Shown here in pieces: positions 6,210-13,174 of a DNA stretch of 16,717 nucleotides. Position numbers and translations under genes: made by a program. Under the pieces are notes generated by a model, which worked only from the letters and a program-made list of their open reading frames with translations, was not told where the DNA came from and ran no database searches. Numbering within the stretch: position 1 is the first letter of the stretch; every line of letters starts with the position of its first letter. This DNA is from an uncultured Faecalibacterium sp. (GTDB taxonomy: Bacteria; Bacillota; Clostridia; Oscillospirales; Ruminococcaceae): assembly GCA_934525405.1 (NCBI GenBank), contig CAKSZF010000029.1, positions 1-16,717 on the forward strand, in the 5' to 3' direction.

Positions 6210-7751
6210 ATGCTGTTCCGGCTGCCCATCGTCAAGTTTTTCAACCGCATCCTCAACCGCATCACGGTCACGGTGGTGCTGGTGGCGCTGCAGCTTGCAT
6301 GGCTGGCGTGGGTGTTTTTTGCCCTCACCACCGGTACGGCGCGGGTGTGGGTCACGGGGACACTCAACGGGCTGAGCCTGCTGATCGTTTTATATCTGGT
6401 GCGCAAGGACGAAAACAGCGCTTATAAGGTGGGCTGGATCGCCCTCATCGGGCTGCTGCCGCTGCTGGGCGGGGCGCTGTATCTGGCTTTTGGCAACAAG
6501 CGTCCCTCCCGCCGTCTGCGCAGCAAAATGCAGGCAGTGGAGCAGGCACACCGGGCAGACCGCGCCCAGCAGCCCGGACAGACCGCCGGCCTGTGCGACG
6601 AAAACCGGGGCGTGAGCCGTTACCTGACCCAATACGGCTGCTATCCCGCGTGGCAGAACACCGCCGCCCGGTATTTTTCCTGCGGCGAAGCCATGTATCC
6701 GGCGCTGCTGGCCGACCTTGAAAAAGCGGAGAAGAGCATCTTTCTGGAGTTTTTCATTGTCAGTCAGGGCAAGATGTGGCAGGGCGTGGAGGACATTCTG
6801 CGGCGCAAGGCGGCGCAGGGGGTGGACGTGCGGCTGATCTACGATGATTTCGGCAGCCTGCTGGGTCTGCCCAAGGACTTTGTGGTGCGCATGGAGCGGG
6901 CACATATCCGCTGCATCCCCTTTAACCCGGTGGTGCCGCTGCTTTCGCTGGTGATGAACCACCGCGACCACCGCAAGATCGTGGTGATAGACGGCAAAGT
7001 AGCCTACACCGGCGGTATCAATCTGGCAGATGAATACATCAATGCGATCACCCGCTTCGGCTATTGGAAGGACGCGGGCTTGCGTATCGAGGGCGCTGCG
7101 GTATGGAACTTTACCGTGATGTTTCTGGACTTCTGGAACGCCTTCCGTCCCTTTGAGCAGGATTACAGCGCCTTCCGTCCGCAGCTTGTGGTGCTGCCCG
7201 CCAGCGATGGGGTGGTGCAGCCCTACGCGGACAGCCCGCTGGACGAAGAGCCGGTGGCAGAAACGGTCTATCTGGATATTCTGGCACAATCACAGCAGTA
7301 CGTTTATTTTTATACGCCCTATCTCGCTATCGGCGAGGAGATGCTGGACGCGCTGCGCAACGCCGCCAAGCGCGGGGTGGATGTGCGGCTGGTGCTGCCG
7401 GGCATCCCGGACAAAAAGCTGGTGTTCCGGCTGAGCCGCTCGTACTATCTGCCCCTGCTGCGGGCGGGGGTGCGCATCTACGAGTACACCCCGGGCTTCC
7501 TCCACGCCAAGTGCTGCGTCAGCGATGACCGTGCGGCGGTGGTGGGCAGCATCAATATGGACTACCGCAGTATGTTTTTGCACTTCGAGTGCGGGGTGCT
7601 GCTGCTGCAAAACAGTCAGGTGTTGGCCTTGCGGGACGATGTGCGCCGCACCCTGCCCCAGTGCCGGGAGGTGCAGTGCGCGGACTGTCGCACCGGGCTG
7701 GCCGGTACGGTGCTGGACAGCGTGCTGCGGCTGCTCAGTCCTTTAATGTAA
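6210..7751 (+). CDS. cls: Cardiolipin synthase (phospholipase D family)
   Basis: The enzyme condenses two phosphatidylglycerol molecules to cardiolipin at the membrane. The 513-residue protein has three N-terminal hydrophobic segments (about 19-39, 46-64 and 73-94), where most bacterial Cls enzymes have two. Two HKD catalytic motifs follow: H254-K256-D261, in NHRDHRKIVVIDG, and H432-K434-D439, in FLHAKCCVSDD. Each is followed by the usual GG or GS-N stretch (YTGGINLAD, VVGSINMDYRS). Start ATG 6210 follows AAAGGGGGAG by 5 bases. No terminator is evident before the lipoprotein gene 91 bases downstream, so the two may share a transcript. Confidence 0.95.
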   Translation: MLFRLPIVKFFNRILNRITVTVVLVALQLAWLAWVFFALTTGTARVWVTGTLNGLSLLIVLYLVRKDENSAYKVGWIALIGLLPLLGGALYLAFGNKRPSRRLRSKMQAVEQAHRADRAQQPGQTAGLCDENRGVSRYLTQYGCYPAWQNTAARYFSCGEAMYPALLADLEKAEKSIFLEFFIVSQGKMWQGVEDILRRKAAQGVDVRLIYDDFGSLLGLPKDFVVRMERAHIRCIPFNPVVPLLSLVMNHRDHRKIVVIDGKVAYTGGINLADEYINAITRFGYWKDAGLRIEGAAVWNFTVMFLDFWNAFRPFEQDYSAFRPQLVVLPASDGVVQPYADSPLDEEPVAETVYLDILAQSQQYVYFYTPYLAIGEEMLDALRNAAKRGVDVRLVLPGIPDKKLVFRLSRSYYLPLLRAGVRIYEYTPGFLHAKCCVSDDRAAVVGSINMDYRSMFLHFECGVLLLQNSQVLALRDDVRRTLPQCREVQCADCRTGLAGTVLDSVLRLLSPLM

Positions 7752-7842
7752 GTGCCGCTCATAAAATCCCGCGCGGCGGGGCACACTAGCTCCAAAGCCT
7801 GCGTCTGCAATGCAGGCACGGAAAGGGAGCGTATGTGACGAT

Positions 7843-8859
7843 ATGAAACAGGCATCGCGTTGGTTTTTGTGCTGCACGCTGGCGGCAGCACTGGCATTGA
7901 CCGGCTGCGGCGGGGGAAGCTCCGGCAGCAGTTCCGGTTCTATGAGCGGCAGTACCTCAGCGGGCAGCAGCGCGGCGTGGCGCACCGGGCTGGGCGTTCT
8001 GACCGAGGCGACCGGCGCAGACCGTGCGGGCAACATCCACACCGTAGCGGCTGCCGTGCTGCTGGATGCAGACGGCAAGCTGGCCGGGGTAACACTGGAC
8101 GAGCTGGAGCTTTCGGTCAGTGCGGACAGCACCGGCAAGGTGACCACCCCCACCGACACCCGCACCAAGCGCCAGAAGGGCAAGGACTACCCGCTGGCAG
8201 AGGTGTCCGGCCTGAAAAAAGGCTGGGCAGAGCAGGCCGATGCTTTTTGCAGCTGGCTTGAGGGCAAGACCCCGGACGAGGTGAAAAAGCTGAAAACGGA
8301 TGCGGATGGCAAGCCCACAGATGCAGACCTTCTCTCTGGCTGCACCATCGCGGTGGACCGCTACCGGGATGCCGTTGTCCGTGCCTGCGAGAATGCGCAG
8401 GTGCTGGGCGCTGCCCAGGGCGATACAGTCAAGCTGGGCGTAGAGGTGGCCGAAATGCCGCAGGGGCTCGCGGGCACCGACGACAAGGACGCACAGGTGC
8501 AGGCTAAAATCACGCTGGCGGTGGTGACCATGGACGAGAACGCCCGGGTGACCAGCGCCATCGGGGACATGACCGAGCCGGAGCTGACCGTCAGCGCGGA
8601 CGGCACGGTATCTGCCCCGCGTGAGCCGGTCTACACCAAAAACGAACTGGGTGACCGCTACGGAATGCGCAGCGCAAGCGCCTTGGGCAAGGAGTGGTAC
8701 GAGCACAGCGCAGGCTGGTGCAGCTACCTGAAGGGCAAAAATGCCGTGGAGATCGGCAAACTCTCCGCAGACGGCACAGACGCCGACCTGAAGGCGCTGT
8801 GCACCATCTCAGTCACCGACCTGCAAAAGGCAGCGCTGAAGGCGATGGCGGAGCAGTAA
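7843..8859 (+). CDS. Lipoprotein with two tandem copies of one unit, function unknown
   Basis: The 338-residue product starts with a signal peptide and lipobox LTGC (Cys22), then a Gly/Ser spacer, so it should be anchored outside the membrane. Two related halves follow. Each has a strand-rich part with a VTLDELELSVSAD or MTEPELTVSADG type stretch, then a helical part: 109 to about 183 (GLKKGWAEQADAFCSWLEGK) and 266-338 (ALGKEWYEHSAGWCSYLKGK). Both end with TDADL and a CTI motif. I have the impression that similar paired repeats occur in other clostridial lipoproteins, sometimes annotated as FMN-binding, but I cannot verify a ligand. ATG 7843 is chosen for the signal peptide; the only Shine-Dalgarno, AAAGGGAG, lies rather far, 13 bases upstream. 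A strong terminator follows. Confidence 0.78.
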   Translation: MKQASRWFLCCTLAAALALTGCGGGSSGSSSGSMSGSTSAGSSAAWRTGLGVLTEATGADRAGNIHTVAAAVLLDADGKLAGVTLDELELSVSADSTGKVTTPTDTRTKRQKGKDYPLAEVSGLKKGWAEQADAFCSWLEGKTPDEVKKLKTDADGKPTDADLLSGCTIAVDRYRDAVVRACENAQVLGAAQGDTVKLGVEVAEMPQGLAGTDDKDAQVQAKITLAVVTMDENARVTSAIGDMTEPELTVSADGTVSAPREPVYTKNELGDRYGMRSASALGKEWYEHSAGWCSYLKGKNAVEIGKLSADGTDADLKALCTISVTDLQKAALKAMAEQ

Positions 8860-8875
8860 TCATAAAAACAGGATG

Positions 8876-8908
8876 TCCCTCTGCACAAAAAGTGCGGGGG
8901 GATTTTTT
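8876..8908 (+). terminator. Intrinsic terminator after the lipoprotein gene
   Basis: An 11-bp stem, TCCCTCTGCAC with GTGCGGGGGGA (two G-U pairs), has an AAAAA loop and is followed by TTTTTT. Confidence 0.88.
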
Positions 8909-8925
8909 ATGGGTGCGCCCTTAAA

Positions 8926-8938
8926 CAGGAATTTCCTG
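8926..8938. promoter_or_regulatory. Palindrome CAGGAA-T-TTCCTG upstream of the ABC importer
   Basis: A perfect 6+1+6 dyad in the 218-base gap between the lipoprotein terminator and the importer gene, about 70 bases before the -35 box. It might be an operator. No known site matches with confidence. Confidence 0.3.
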
Positions 8939-9009
8939 CATTTTCCCACAAAAAGCGGGCTTACGGGCGGGACAAAGCAGTGCATTGTGCAAAAAATGAA
9001 GGTTTCCTC

Positions 9010-9038
9010 TTGCCAAACGGCGGCAAACGCGCTATTCT
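9010..9038 (+). promoter_or_regulatory. Promoter of the amino acid importer operon
   Basis: TTGCCA (9010-9015), a 17-bp spacer, and TATTCT (9033-9038). Transcription would start near 9045, giving a leader of about 80 bases. Confidence 0.65.
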
Positions 9039-9048
9039 ATAGCTACAG

Positions 9049-9078
9049 TTTATCACTTTAGCATGATAAAATGATAAA
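9049..9078. promoter_or_regulatory. Inverted and direct repeats at the importer transcription start
   Basis: TTTATCA (9049-9055) is an inverted match to TGATAAA (9064-9070), and TGATAAA occurs again at 9072-9078, one base further on. The sites begin a few bases after the predicted transcription start, where a repressor could block the operon. Confidence 0.45.
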
Positions 9079-9091
9079 TCGAGAGGGAAGC

Positions 9092-9108
9092 GGGACGCAG
9101 AACGTCCC
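9092..9108 (+). other. Leader hairpin before the binding-protein start
   Basis: GGGACG-CAGAA-CGTCCC is a perfect 6-bp stem ending 5 bases before the ribosome site GGGAGG (9113-9118). It may stabilise the transcript or affect translation. Confidence 0.4.
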
Positions 9109-9126
9109 CTATGGGAGGAAAAAGAT

Positions 9127-9969
9127 ATGAAACTCAAGCGTATTGCAAGTGCATTTCTGGCCGGTGCTCTGGCACTGAGCCTTGCAGCCTGCGGCGGCAG
9201 TGCATCCACCTCTGCGGCGGCTTCTGTTTCCGGCAGTGCAGCCGGTTCGGCTTCTGCCGCAGCGGGCAGCGATCTGGACTACATCAAGGGTAAGGGCAAA
9301 ATGGTCATCGGCTACACTGTGTACGAGCCCATGAACTACACCGATGCCGACGGCAACTTTACCGGTTTTGATACTGAGCTTGCCACTGCTGTGTGCGCAA
9401 AGCTGGGCGTAGAGCCGGAGTTCGTGGAGATCAACTGGGACACCAAGGTGGTGGAGCTGGACGCCAAGAGCATCGACTGCATCTGGAACGGCATGACCCT
9501 GACCGAGGATATCATGGCCAACACCGCCACCACCAAGGCCTACGCCAAGAATGCGCAGGTCGTGGTGGTAAAGGATGGCACTGCCTACACCTCCACCGCC
9601 GACCTTGCCGGAAAGACCGTGGTGGCCGAGGCCGGTTCTGCCGGTGAAGCCGCCATTCAGGGCGATGAAAACCTTGCCAAGGCCGATTATGTTTCCAAGA
9701 GCGTGCAGACCGACTGCCTGATGGAAGTGGCTGCCGGTACGGCAGATGCCGCTGTGCTGGATCTGACCCTTGCCAACGCCATGATCGGGGAGGGCACCGA
9801 CTACGCAAGCCTGAAAATCGTGGACGAGCTGAACGCCGAGGAGTACGGCGTGGCTTTCCGCAAGGGCAGTGATGCCGCCGCCGCAGTGGACGCCGCCTTT
9901 GATGAGCTGAAGGCTGACGGTACCATGCAGGCGCTGGCAGAGAAGTACGAGCTGGCACTGGCCGACTGA
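9127..9969 (+). CDS. Polar amino acid ABC transporter, substrate-binding lipoprotein
   Basis: The 280-residue family 3 solute-binding protein has a signal peptide with lipobox LAAC (Cys22) and a long Ser/Ala spacer (about 24-46). The binding fold starts at KMVIGYTVYEPMNYTDADG. The stretch FTGFDTELATAVCAKLG followed by WNGMTLTEDIMANTATTKAYAKN matches the family signatures. It would hold an amino acid outside the membrane for the permease and ATPase encoded next. The exact substrate cannot be read from sequence; cystine or another polar amino acid is likely. ATG 9127 has GGAGG 8 bases upstream. Confidence 0.92.
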   Translation: MKLKRIASAFLAGALALSLAACGGSASTSAAASVSGSAAGSASAAAGSDLDYIKGKGKMVIGYTVYEPMNYTDADGNFTGFDTELATAVCAKLGVEPEFVEINWDTKVVELDAKSIDCIWNGMTLTEDIMANTATTKAYAKNAQVVVVKDGTAYTSTADLAGKTVVAEAGSAGEAAIQGDENLAKADYVSKSVQTDCLMEVAAGTADAAVLDLTLANAMIGEGTDYASLKIVDELNAEEYGVAFRKGSDAAAAVDAAFDELKADGTMQALAEKYELALAD

Positions 9970-10007
9970 GCCGGGCGTAAAACAAAACGATAGATGGGTG
10001 TGTTTTT

Positions 10008-10661
10008 GTGTCTGTGATCCTTGGGCGCCTTTCCGGCGCGTTCCTGCTCAACTGTGAGCTGTTTGCCCTTACGCTGCTGTTTGCGCTGCCGCTGGGGCTG
10101 GTGGTGGCCTTTGGCTCCATGAGCCGGTGCAGGCTGCTTTCCGGTGCGGTAAAGACCTTTGTCTGGGTCATCCGCGGTACGCCGCTGATGCTGCAGATCA
10201 TCGTCATTTATCTGGGCCCCGGTCTGCTGGGCATGAATAACCCGTGGCCCTCCGGCTCCGGCGGGCGCATGGTGGCGGCGGTGGTGGCCTTTGCCATCAA
10301 CTACGCCTGCTATTTTTCCGAGATCTACCGCGGCGGCATCGAGGCCGTGCCTAAGGGGCAGACCGAGGCCGGGCAGGTGCTGGGCATGACCCGCACGCAG
10401 ATCTTTTTCAAGGTCACTCTGCTGCAGGTGGTCAAGCGCATCCTGCCGCCCATGGGCAACGAGATCATCACCCTTGTCAAGGACACCTCACTGGCGAACA
10501 CCATCGCCAACAAGGAGATCATCATGATGGCCAAGGAGTACAGCGCAAAGGGCTTGATCTGGCCGCTGTTCTCCACGGCGCTGTTCTTCCTTGTGTTCGT
10601 AGGTGCGCTCACCCTGTTGTTCAACTGGGCTGAAAAGAAACTGGATTATTTCCGCTGCTGA
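10008..10661 (+). CDS. Polar amino acid ABC transporter permease
   Basis: A 217-residue HisM/GlnP-type inner membrane protein with about five hydrophobic segments. RGTPLMLQI (56-64) and the EAA loop with IYRGGIEAVPKGQTEAG (106-122), which contacts the ATPase, are family hallmarks. The start is uncertain: GTG 10008 and GTG 10014 are both in frame, and neither has a good Shine-Dalgarno sequence. A seven-codon frame starting at ATG 9994 ends in TGA that overlaps the GTG at 10014, so coupled initiation is possible. It lies 38 bases after the binding protein and 16 bases before the ATPase. Confidence 0.92.
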   Translation: MSVILGRLSGAFLLNCELFALTLLFALPLGLVVAFGSMSRCRLLSGAVKTFVWVIRGTPLMLQIIVIYLGPGLLGMNNPWPSGSGGRMVAAVVAFAINYACYFSEIYRGGIEAVPKGQTEAGQVLGMTRTQIFFKVTLLQVVKRILPPMGNEIITLVKDTSLANTIANKEIIMMAKEYSAKGLIWPLFSTALFFLVFVGALTLLFNWAEKKLDYFRC

Positions 10662-10677
10662 GGAGGTTTTTAAGAAT

Positions 10678-11460
10678 ATGGCATTACTGGAAGCCTCCGG
10701 CATTGGCAAAAATTTCGGAGATACAAAGGTCTTAAAGGATATTTCTCTTACCTTGGAGCAGGGCGAGGCGCTGGCCATCATCGGCTCATCCGGCTCCGGC
10801 AAGACCACCCTGCTGCGCTGCCTGAACTTTCTGGAGCGGCCGGACACCGGCTGCATCCGGGTGAACGGCGAGACCATGTGGGACGCCGCCGACCCCGCCA
10901 CCCAGCGGGAGAGCGAGATCCGCAAAAAGCGGCTGCACTTCGGGCTGGTGTTCCAGAACTTCAACCTTTTCCCGCAGTATACCGCCTTGCAGAACGTGAT
11001 GCTGGCAGGGGAGCTGCTGGCAAAGGAGCGCCCGGACTACCGCGCCAACAAAAAGGCGGTGCACGCGCAGCTGGAACAGCAGGCGCGGGAACTGCTGGCG
11101 CAGATGGGGCTTTCGGAGCGGGCAGACCACTACCCGCACCAGCTTTCCGGCGGGCAGCAGCAGCGGGTGGCCATTGCCCGTGCGCTGGCGCTGCACCCGG
11201 ACATCCTCTGCTTTGACGAGCCCACCAGTGCCCTTGACCCGGAGCTGACCGGCGAGGTGCTGCGGGTGCTGCGGGAGCTGGCCGACCGCAAGACCACCAT
11301 GATCATCGTGACCCACGAGATGCACTTTGCTCGGGATGTGGCCGACCGCATCCTGTTCATGGACGGCGGCGTGGTGGTGGAGGAAGGCCCTGCAAAGCAG
11401 CTGATCGACCATCCCAGAGAACAGCGCACCAAACAGTTTCTGGCACACTACGCGGAGTGA
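10678..11460 (+). CDS. Polar amino acid ABC transporter ATP-binding protein
   Basis: The 260-residue ATPase powers the importer. It has Walker A GSSGSGKT (36-43, Lys42), a Q-loop in LVFQNFNLFPQYT, signature LSGGQ (156-160), Walker B LCFDEP with Asp180 and Glu181, the D-loop SALDPE, and the switch histidine in IIVTHEMHFARDVADR. This is the GlnQ/HisP type. ATG 10678 has AGGAGG 11 bases before it. An earlier in-frame start at 10603 lies inside the permease and is rejected. No terminator of its own is visible; the first one downstream is at 11566, beyond the next promoter. Confidence 0.96.
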   Translation: MALLEASGIGKNFGDTKVLKDISLTLEQGEALAIIGSSGSGKTTLLRCLNFLERPDTGCIRVNGETMWDAADPATQRESEIRKKRLHFGLVFQNFNLFPQYTALQNVMLAGELLAKERPDYRANKKAVHAQLEQQARELLAQMGLSERADHYPHQLSGGQQQRVAIARALALHPDILCFDEPTSALDPELTGEVLRVLRELADRKTTMIIVTHEMHFARDVADRILFMDGGVVVEEGPAKQLIDHPREQRTKQFLAHYAE

Positions 11461-11515
11461 GCAAAATCACCAATTCTTTGGGCAAAAAAGTGGAAATGTT
11501 GATGCAAACCAAGTC

Positions 11516-11544
11516 TTGTAAAATCGGCGCTGCTCCGCTATAAT
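11516..11544 (+). promoter_or_regulatory. Promoter of the MATE efflux gene
   Basis: TTGTAA (11516-11521), a 17-bp spacer, and a perfect TATAAT (11539-11544). The predicted transcript start near 11551 falls almost exactly on an ATG (11552). Confidence 0.8.
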
Positions 11545-11565
11545 ACCACTCATGAATCCTTACAA

Positions 11566-11596
11566 CGTCCTGCCGCTTTTCCGGCAGGGCGTTTTT
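11566..11596 (+). terminator. Intrinsic terminator in the MATE leader (possible attenuator)
   Basis: A 10-bp stem, CGTCCTGCCG (11566-11575) with CGGCAGGGCG (11582-11591, one G-U pair), is followed by TTTTT. It begins only about 15 bases after the predicted transcription start and ends 54 bases before the MATE start codon. It could end read-through from the importer operon, attenuate the MATE gene, or do both. Confidence 0.85.
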
Positions 11597-11650
11597 CACG
11601 GCAAAAATGCGAACATCCATCTTTTTTGTGTGGGCAGGAGGTATATTTCC

Positions 11651-13012
11651 ATGACCAAAGACATGACGCAGGGCAGCCCGCTGAAGCTGATCCTTGCCTT
11701 TGCTGTGCCGCTGATGCTGGGCAGCCTGTTCCAGCAGTTCTACAATCTGGCCGATACCATCATCGTGGGCCGGTTCGTGGGCGTGGAAGCACTGGCGGCG
11801 GTAGGCAGCGTGGGCGGCCTGAACTATCTGGTGCTGGGCTTTGTCAACGGCATTGCCTGCGGCTTTTCCATCCCCATCTCATGGACCTTCGGTGCCCACG
11901 ACCACCACGAGATGCGCCGCTACACCGCCAATACCGTGTGGCTGTCCATCGCTTTTGCCACGGTGCTCACCATCGTTACGGTGGCTATGACCCGGCTGGT
12001 GCTGGTGTGGACGAACACCCCGGCCGATATCATCGACCTTGCGGATATCTATATCCGCACCATTTTTGCAGGCATCCCCTTCACTCTGCTTTATAATGTG
12101 ACCAGCGCCCTGATGCGTGCACTGGGCGACAGCAAGCGCCCGCTGTATTTTCTGTTGGTGGCCAGTGTGCTGAATATCGGGCTGGACCTTGTCTGCATCA
12201 TTGTGTTCAACATGGGCGTGTTCGGCGCCGCCTTTGCCACCGTGTTCAGTCAGGCTGTGGCGGGCATCGGCAGCCTTATTTACATCATGCGCCACTACCC
12301 GGAACTGCGCTGGAATAAGGAAGAAGGGCGCATCAGCGCTCCGCACTGCGCAAAGCTTTGCGCCATGGGCCTCCCCATGGGCCTGCAGTGCAGCATTACC
12401 GCCATTGGCAGCGTGGTGCTGCAGGGCGCGGTGAACGGTCTGGGCAGCGATATCGTGGCCGCGCAGACCGCCGGCGGCAAGGCTGCGCAGTTCCTCAGCG
12501 TGCCGCTGGAGAGCATCGGCACCGCCATGACGACCTACACCAGCCAGAATATGGGCGCGAAGGATCTGGACCGCGTGAACCGCGGCGTGAACACCGCGCT
12601 GGGCATCGGCTGCGTGTACAGCGTGGCCTCCTTCCTCATCCTGCGTGTGCTGGACAAGCCCCTGATCGGCCTGTTTTTGGACGCAGGCGAGACCGCCATT
12701 ATGGCCAATGCGCAGGAATTCATCTTCTGGAACAGTGTGTTCTACATCCCGCTGGCAGTGCTTATCATCTACCGCTACACCATTCAGGGTCTGGGGCACT
12801 CCGGCCTTGCCATGTTTGCCGGTGTGGCTGAAATGATCGCCCGCGCCATGGTGGGCTTCTGGTTCGTGCCGCTGTGGGGCTACTTTGCCGCCTGCATCGC
12901 AAACCCGGTGGCATGGTTCTTTGCCTGCTTCTTCCTGATCCCGGCCTATTTTGTGGTGTACCGCAGACTGCAAAAGGAAAAACAGCAGGAAACTGCCGCA
13001 AAGGCGCAGTAA
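11651..13012 (+). CDS. MATE family multidrug efflux transporter
   Basis: The 453-residue protein has about twelve hydrophobic segments arranged as two similar halves. The MATE features are VPLMLGSLFQQFYNLADTII near the start, VGRFVGVEALAAVG, and, in the second half, AAQTAGGKAAQFLSVPLESI. Such proteins export cationic drugs or metabolites in exchange for sodium or protons. ATG 11651 follows AGGAGG (11636-11641) by 9 bases. The frame stays open back to ATG 11552, but that would place 33 extra codons over the terminator hairpin. The drug specificity cannot be read. Downstream there is only a weak A/T-rich hairpin at 13021-13034, not a clear terminator. Confidence 0.94.
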   Translation: MTKDMTQGSPLKLILAFAVPLMLGSLFQQFYNLADTIIVGRFVGVEALAAVGSVGGLNYLVLGFVNGIACGFSIPISWTFGAHDHHEMRRYTANTVWLSIAFATVLTIVTVAMTRLVLVWTNTPADIIDLADIYIRTIFAGIPFTLLYNVTSALMRALGDSKRPLYFLLVASVLNIGLDLVCIIVFNMGVFGAAFATVFSQAVAGIGSLIYIMRHYPELRWNKEEGRISAPHCAKLCAMGLPMGLQCSITAIGSVVLQGAVNGLGSDIVAAQTAGGKAAQFLSVPLESIGTAMTTYTSQNMGAKDLDRVNRGVNTALGIGCVYSVASFLILRVLDKPLIGLFLDAGETAIMANAQEFIFWNSVFYIPLAVLIIYRYTIQGLGHSGLAMFAGVAEMIARAMVGFWFVPLWGYFAACIANPVAWFFACFFLIPAYFVVYRRLQKEKQQETAAKAQ

Positions 13013-13049
13013 GGGTTCATAAAAAGTGCTTTTTCTTTTCGTCTTTTCA

Positions 13050-13058
13050 TGCTATAAT
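13050..13058 (+). promoter_or_regulatory. Extended -10 promoter of the hydratase operon
   Basis: TGC directly before a perfect TATAAT (13053-13058). The -35 position holds only a T-rich stretch, so recognition would depend on the extended -10 element. Transcription would begin near 13065, leaving a leader of about 110 bases. Confidence 0.6.
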
Positions 13059-13068
13059 AACAATTAAA

Positions 13069-13144
13069 TACGGCTTTTGCCGTAATAGGGCAGGGCAGGG
13101 GGGAACTCTGCACTGCCGGGGCAATGCCCGCAATTGCGGCGGGC
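13069..13144 (+). other. Structured leader of the hydratase operon
   Basis: TACGGC-TTTT-GCCGTA (13069-13084) is a perfect hairpin near the transcript 5' end. Further on, GGGC-AAT-GCCC (13119-13129) and GCCCGC paired with GCGGGC (13126-13131 with 13139-13144) share the same GCCC and so cannot form together. No T run follows, so termination is unlikely. No known riboswitch was recognised. Confidence 0.4.
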
Positions 13145-13174
13145 GGGAAAATACAAAAAGAGAGGCGAATCGAG

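Noticed and set aside
7797..7817. Hairpin GCCTGC/GCAGGC between cls and the lipoprotein gene as a terminator
   Set aside because: It has only a 6-bp stem with a 9-base loop and no T run.
7822..7838. AAAGGGAG followed by ATG-TGA just before the lipoprotein start, a possible start-stop element
   Set aside because: The spacing of 3 bases between the ribosome site and that ATG is too short for good initiation, and such a short motif can arise by chance.
13021..13034. AAAAA-GTGC-TTTTT as a terminator after the MATE gene
   Set aside because: A five-pair all-A/T stem is too weak to count as an intrinsic terminator without further support.
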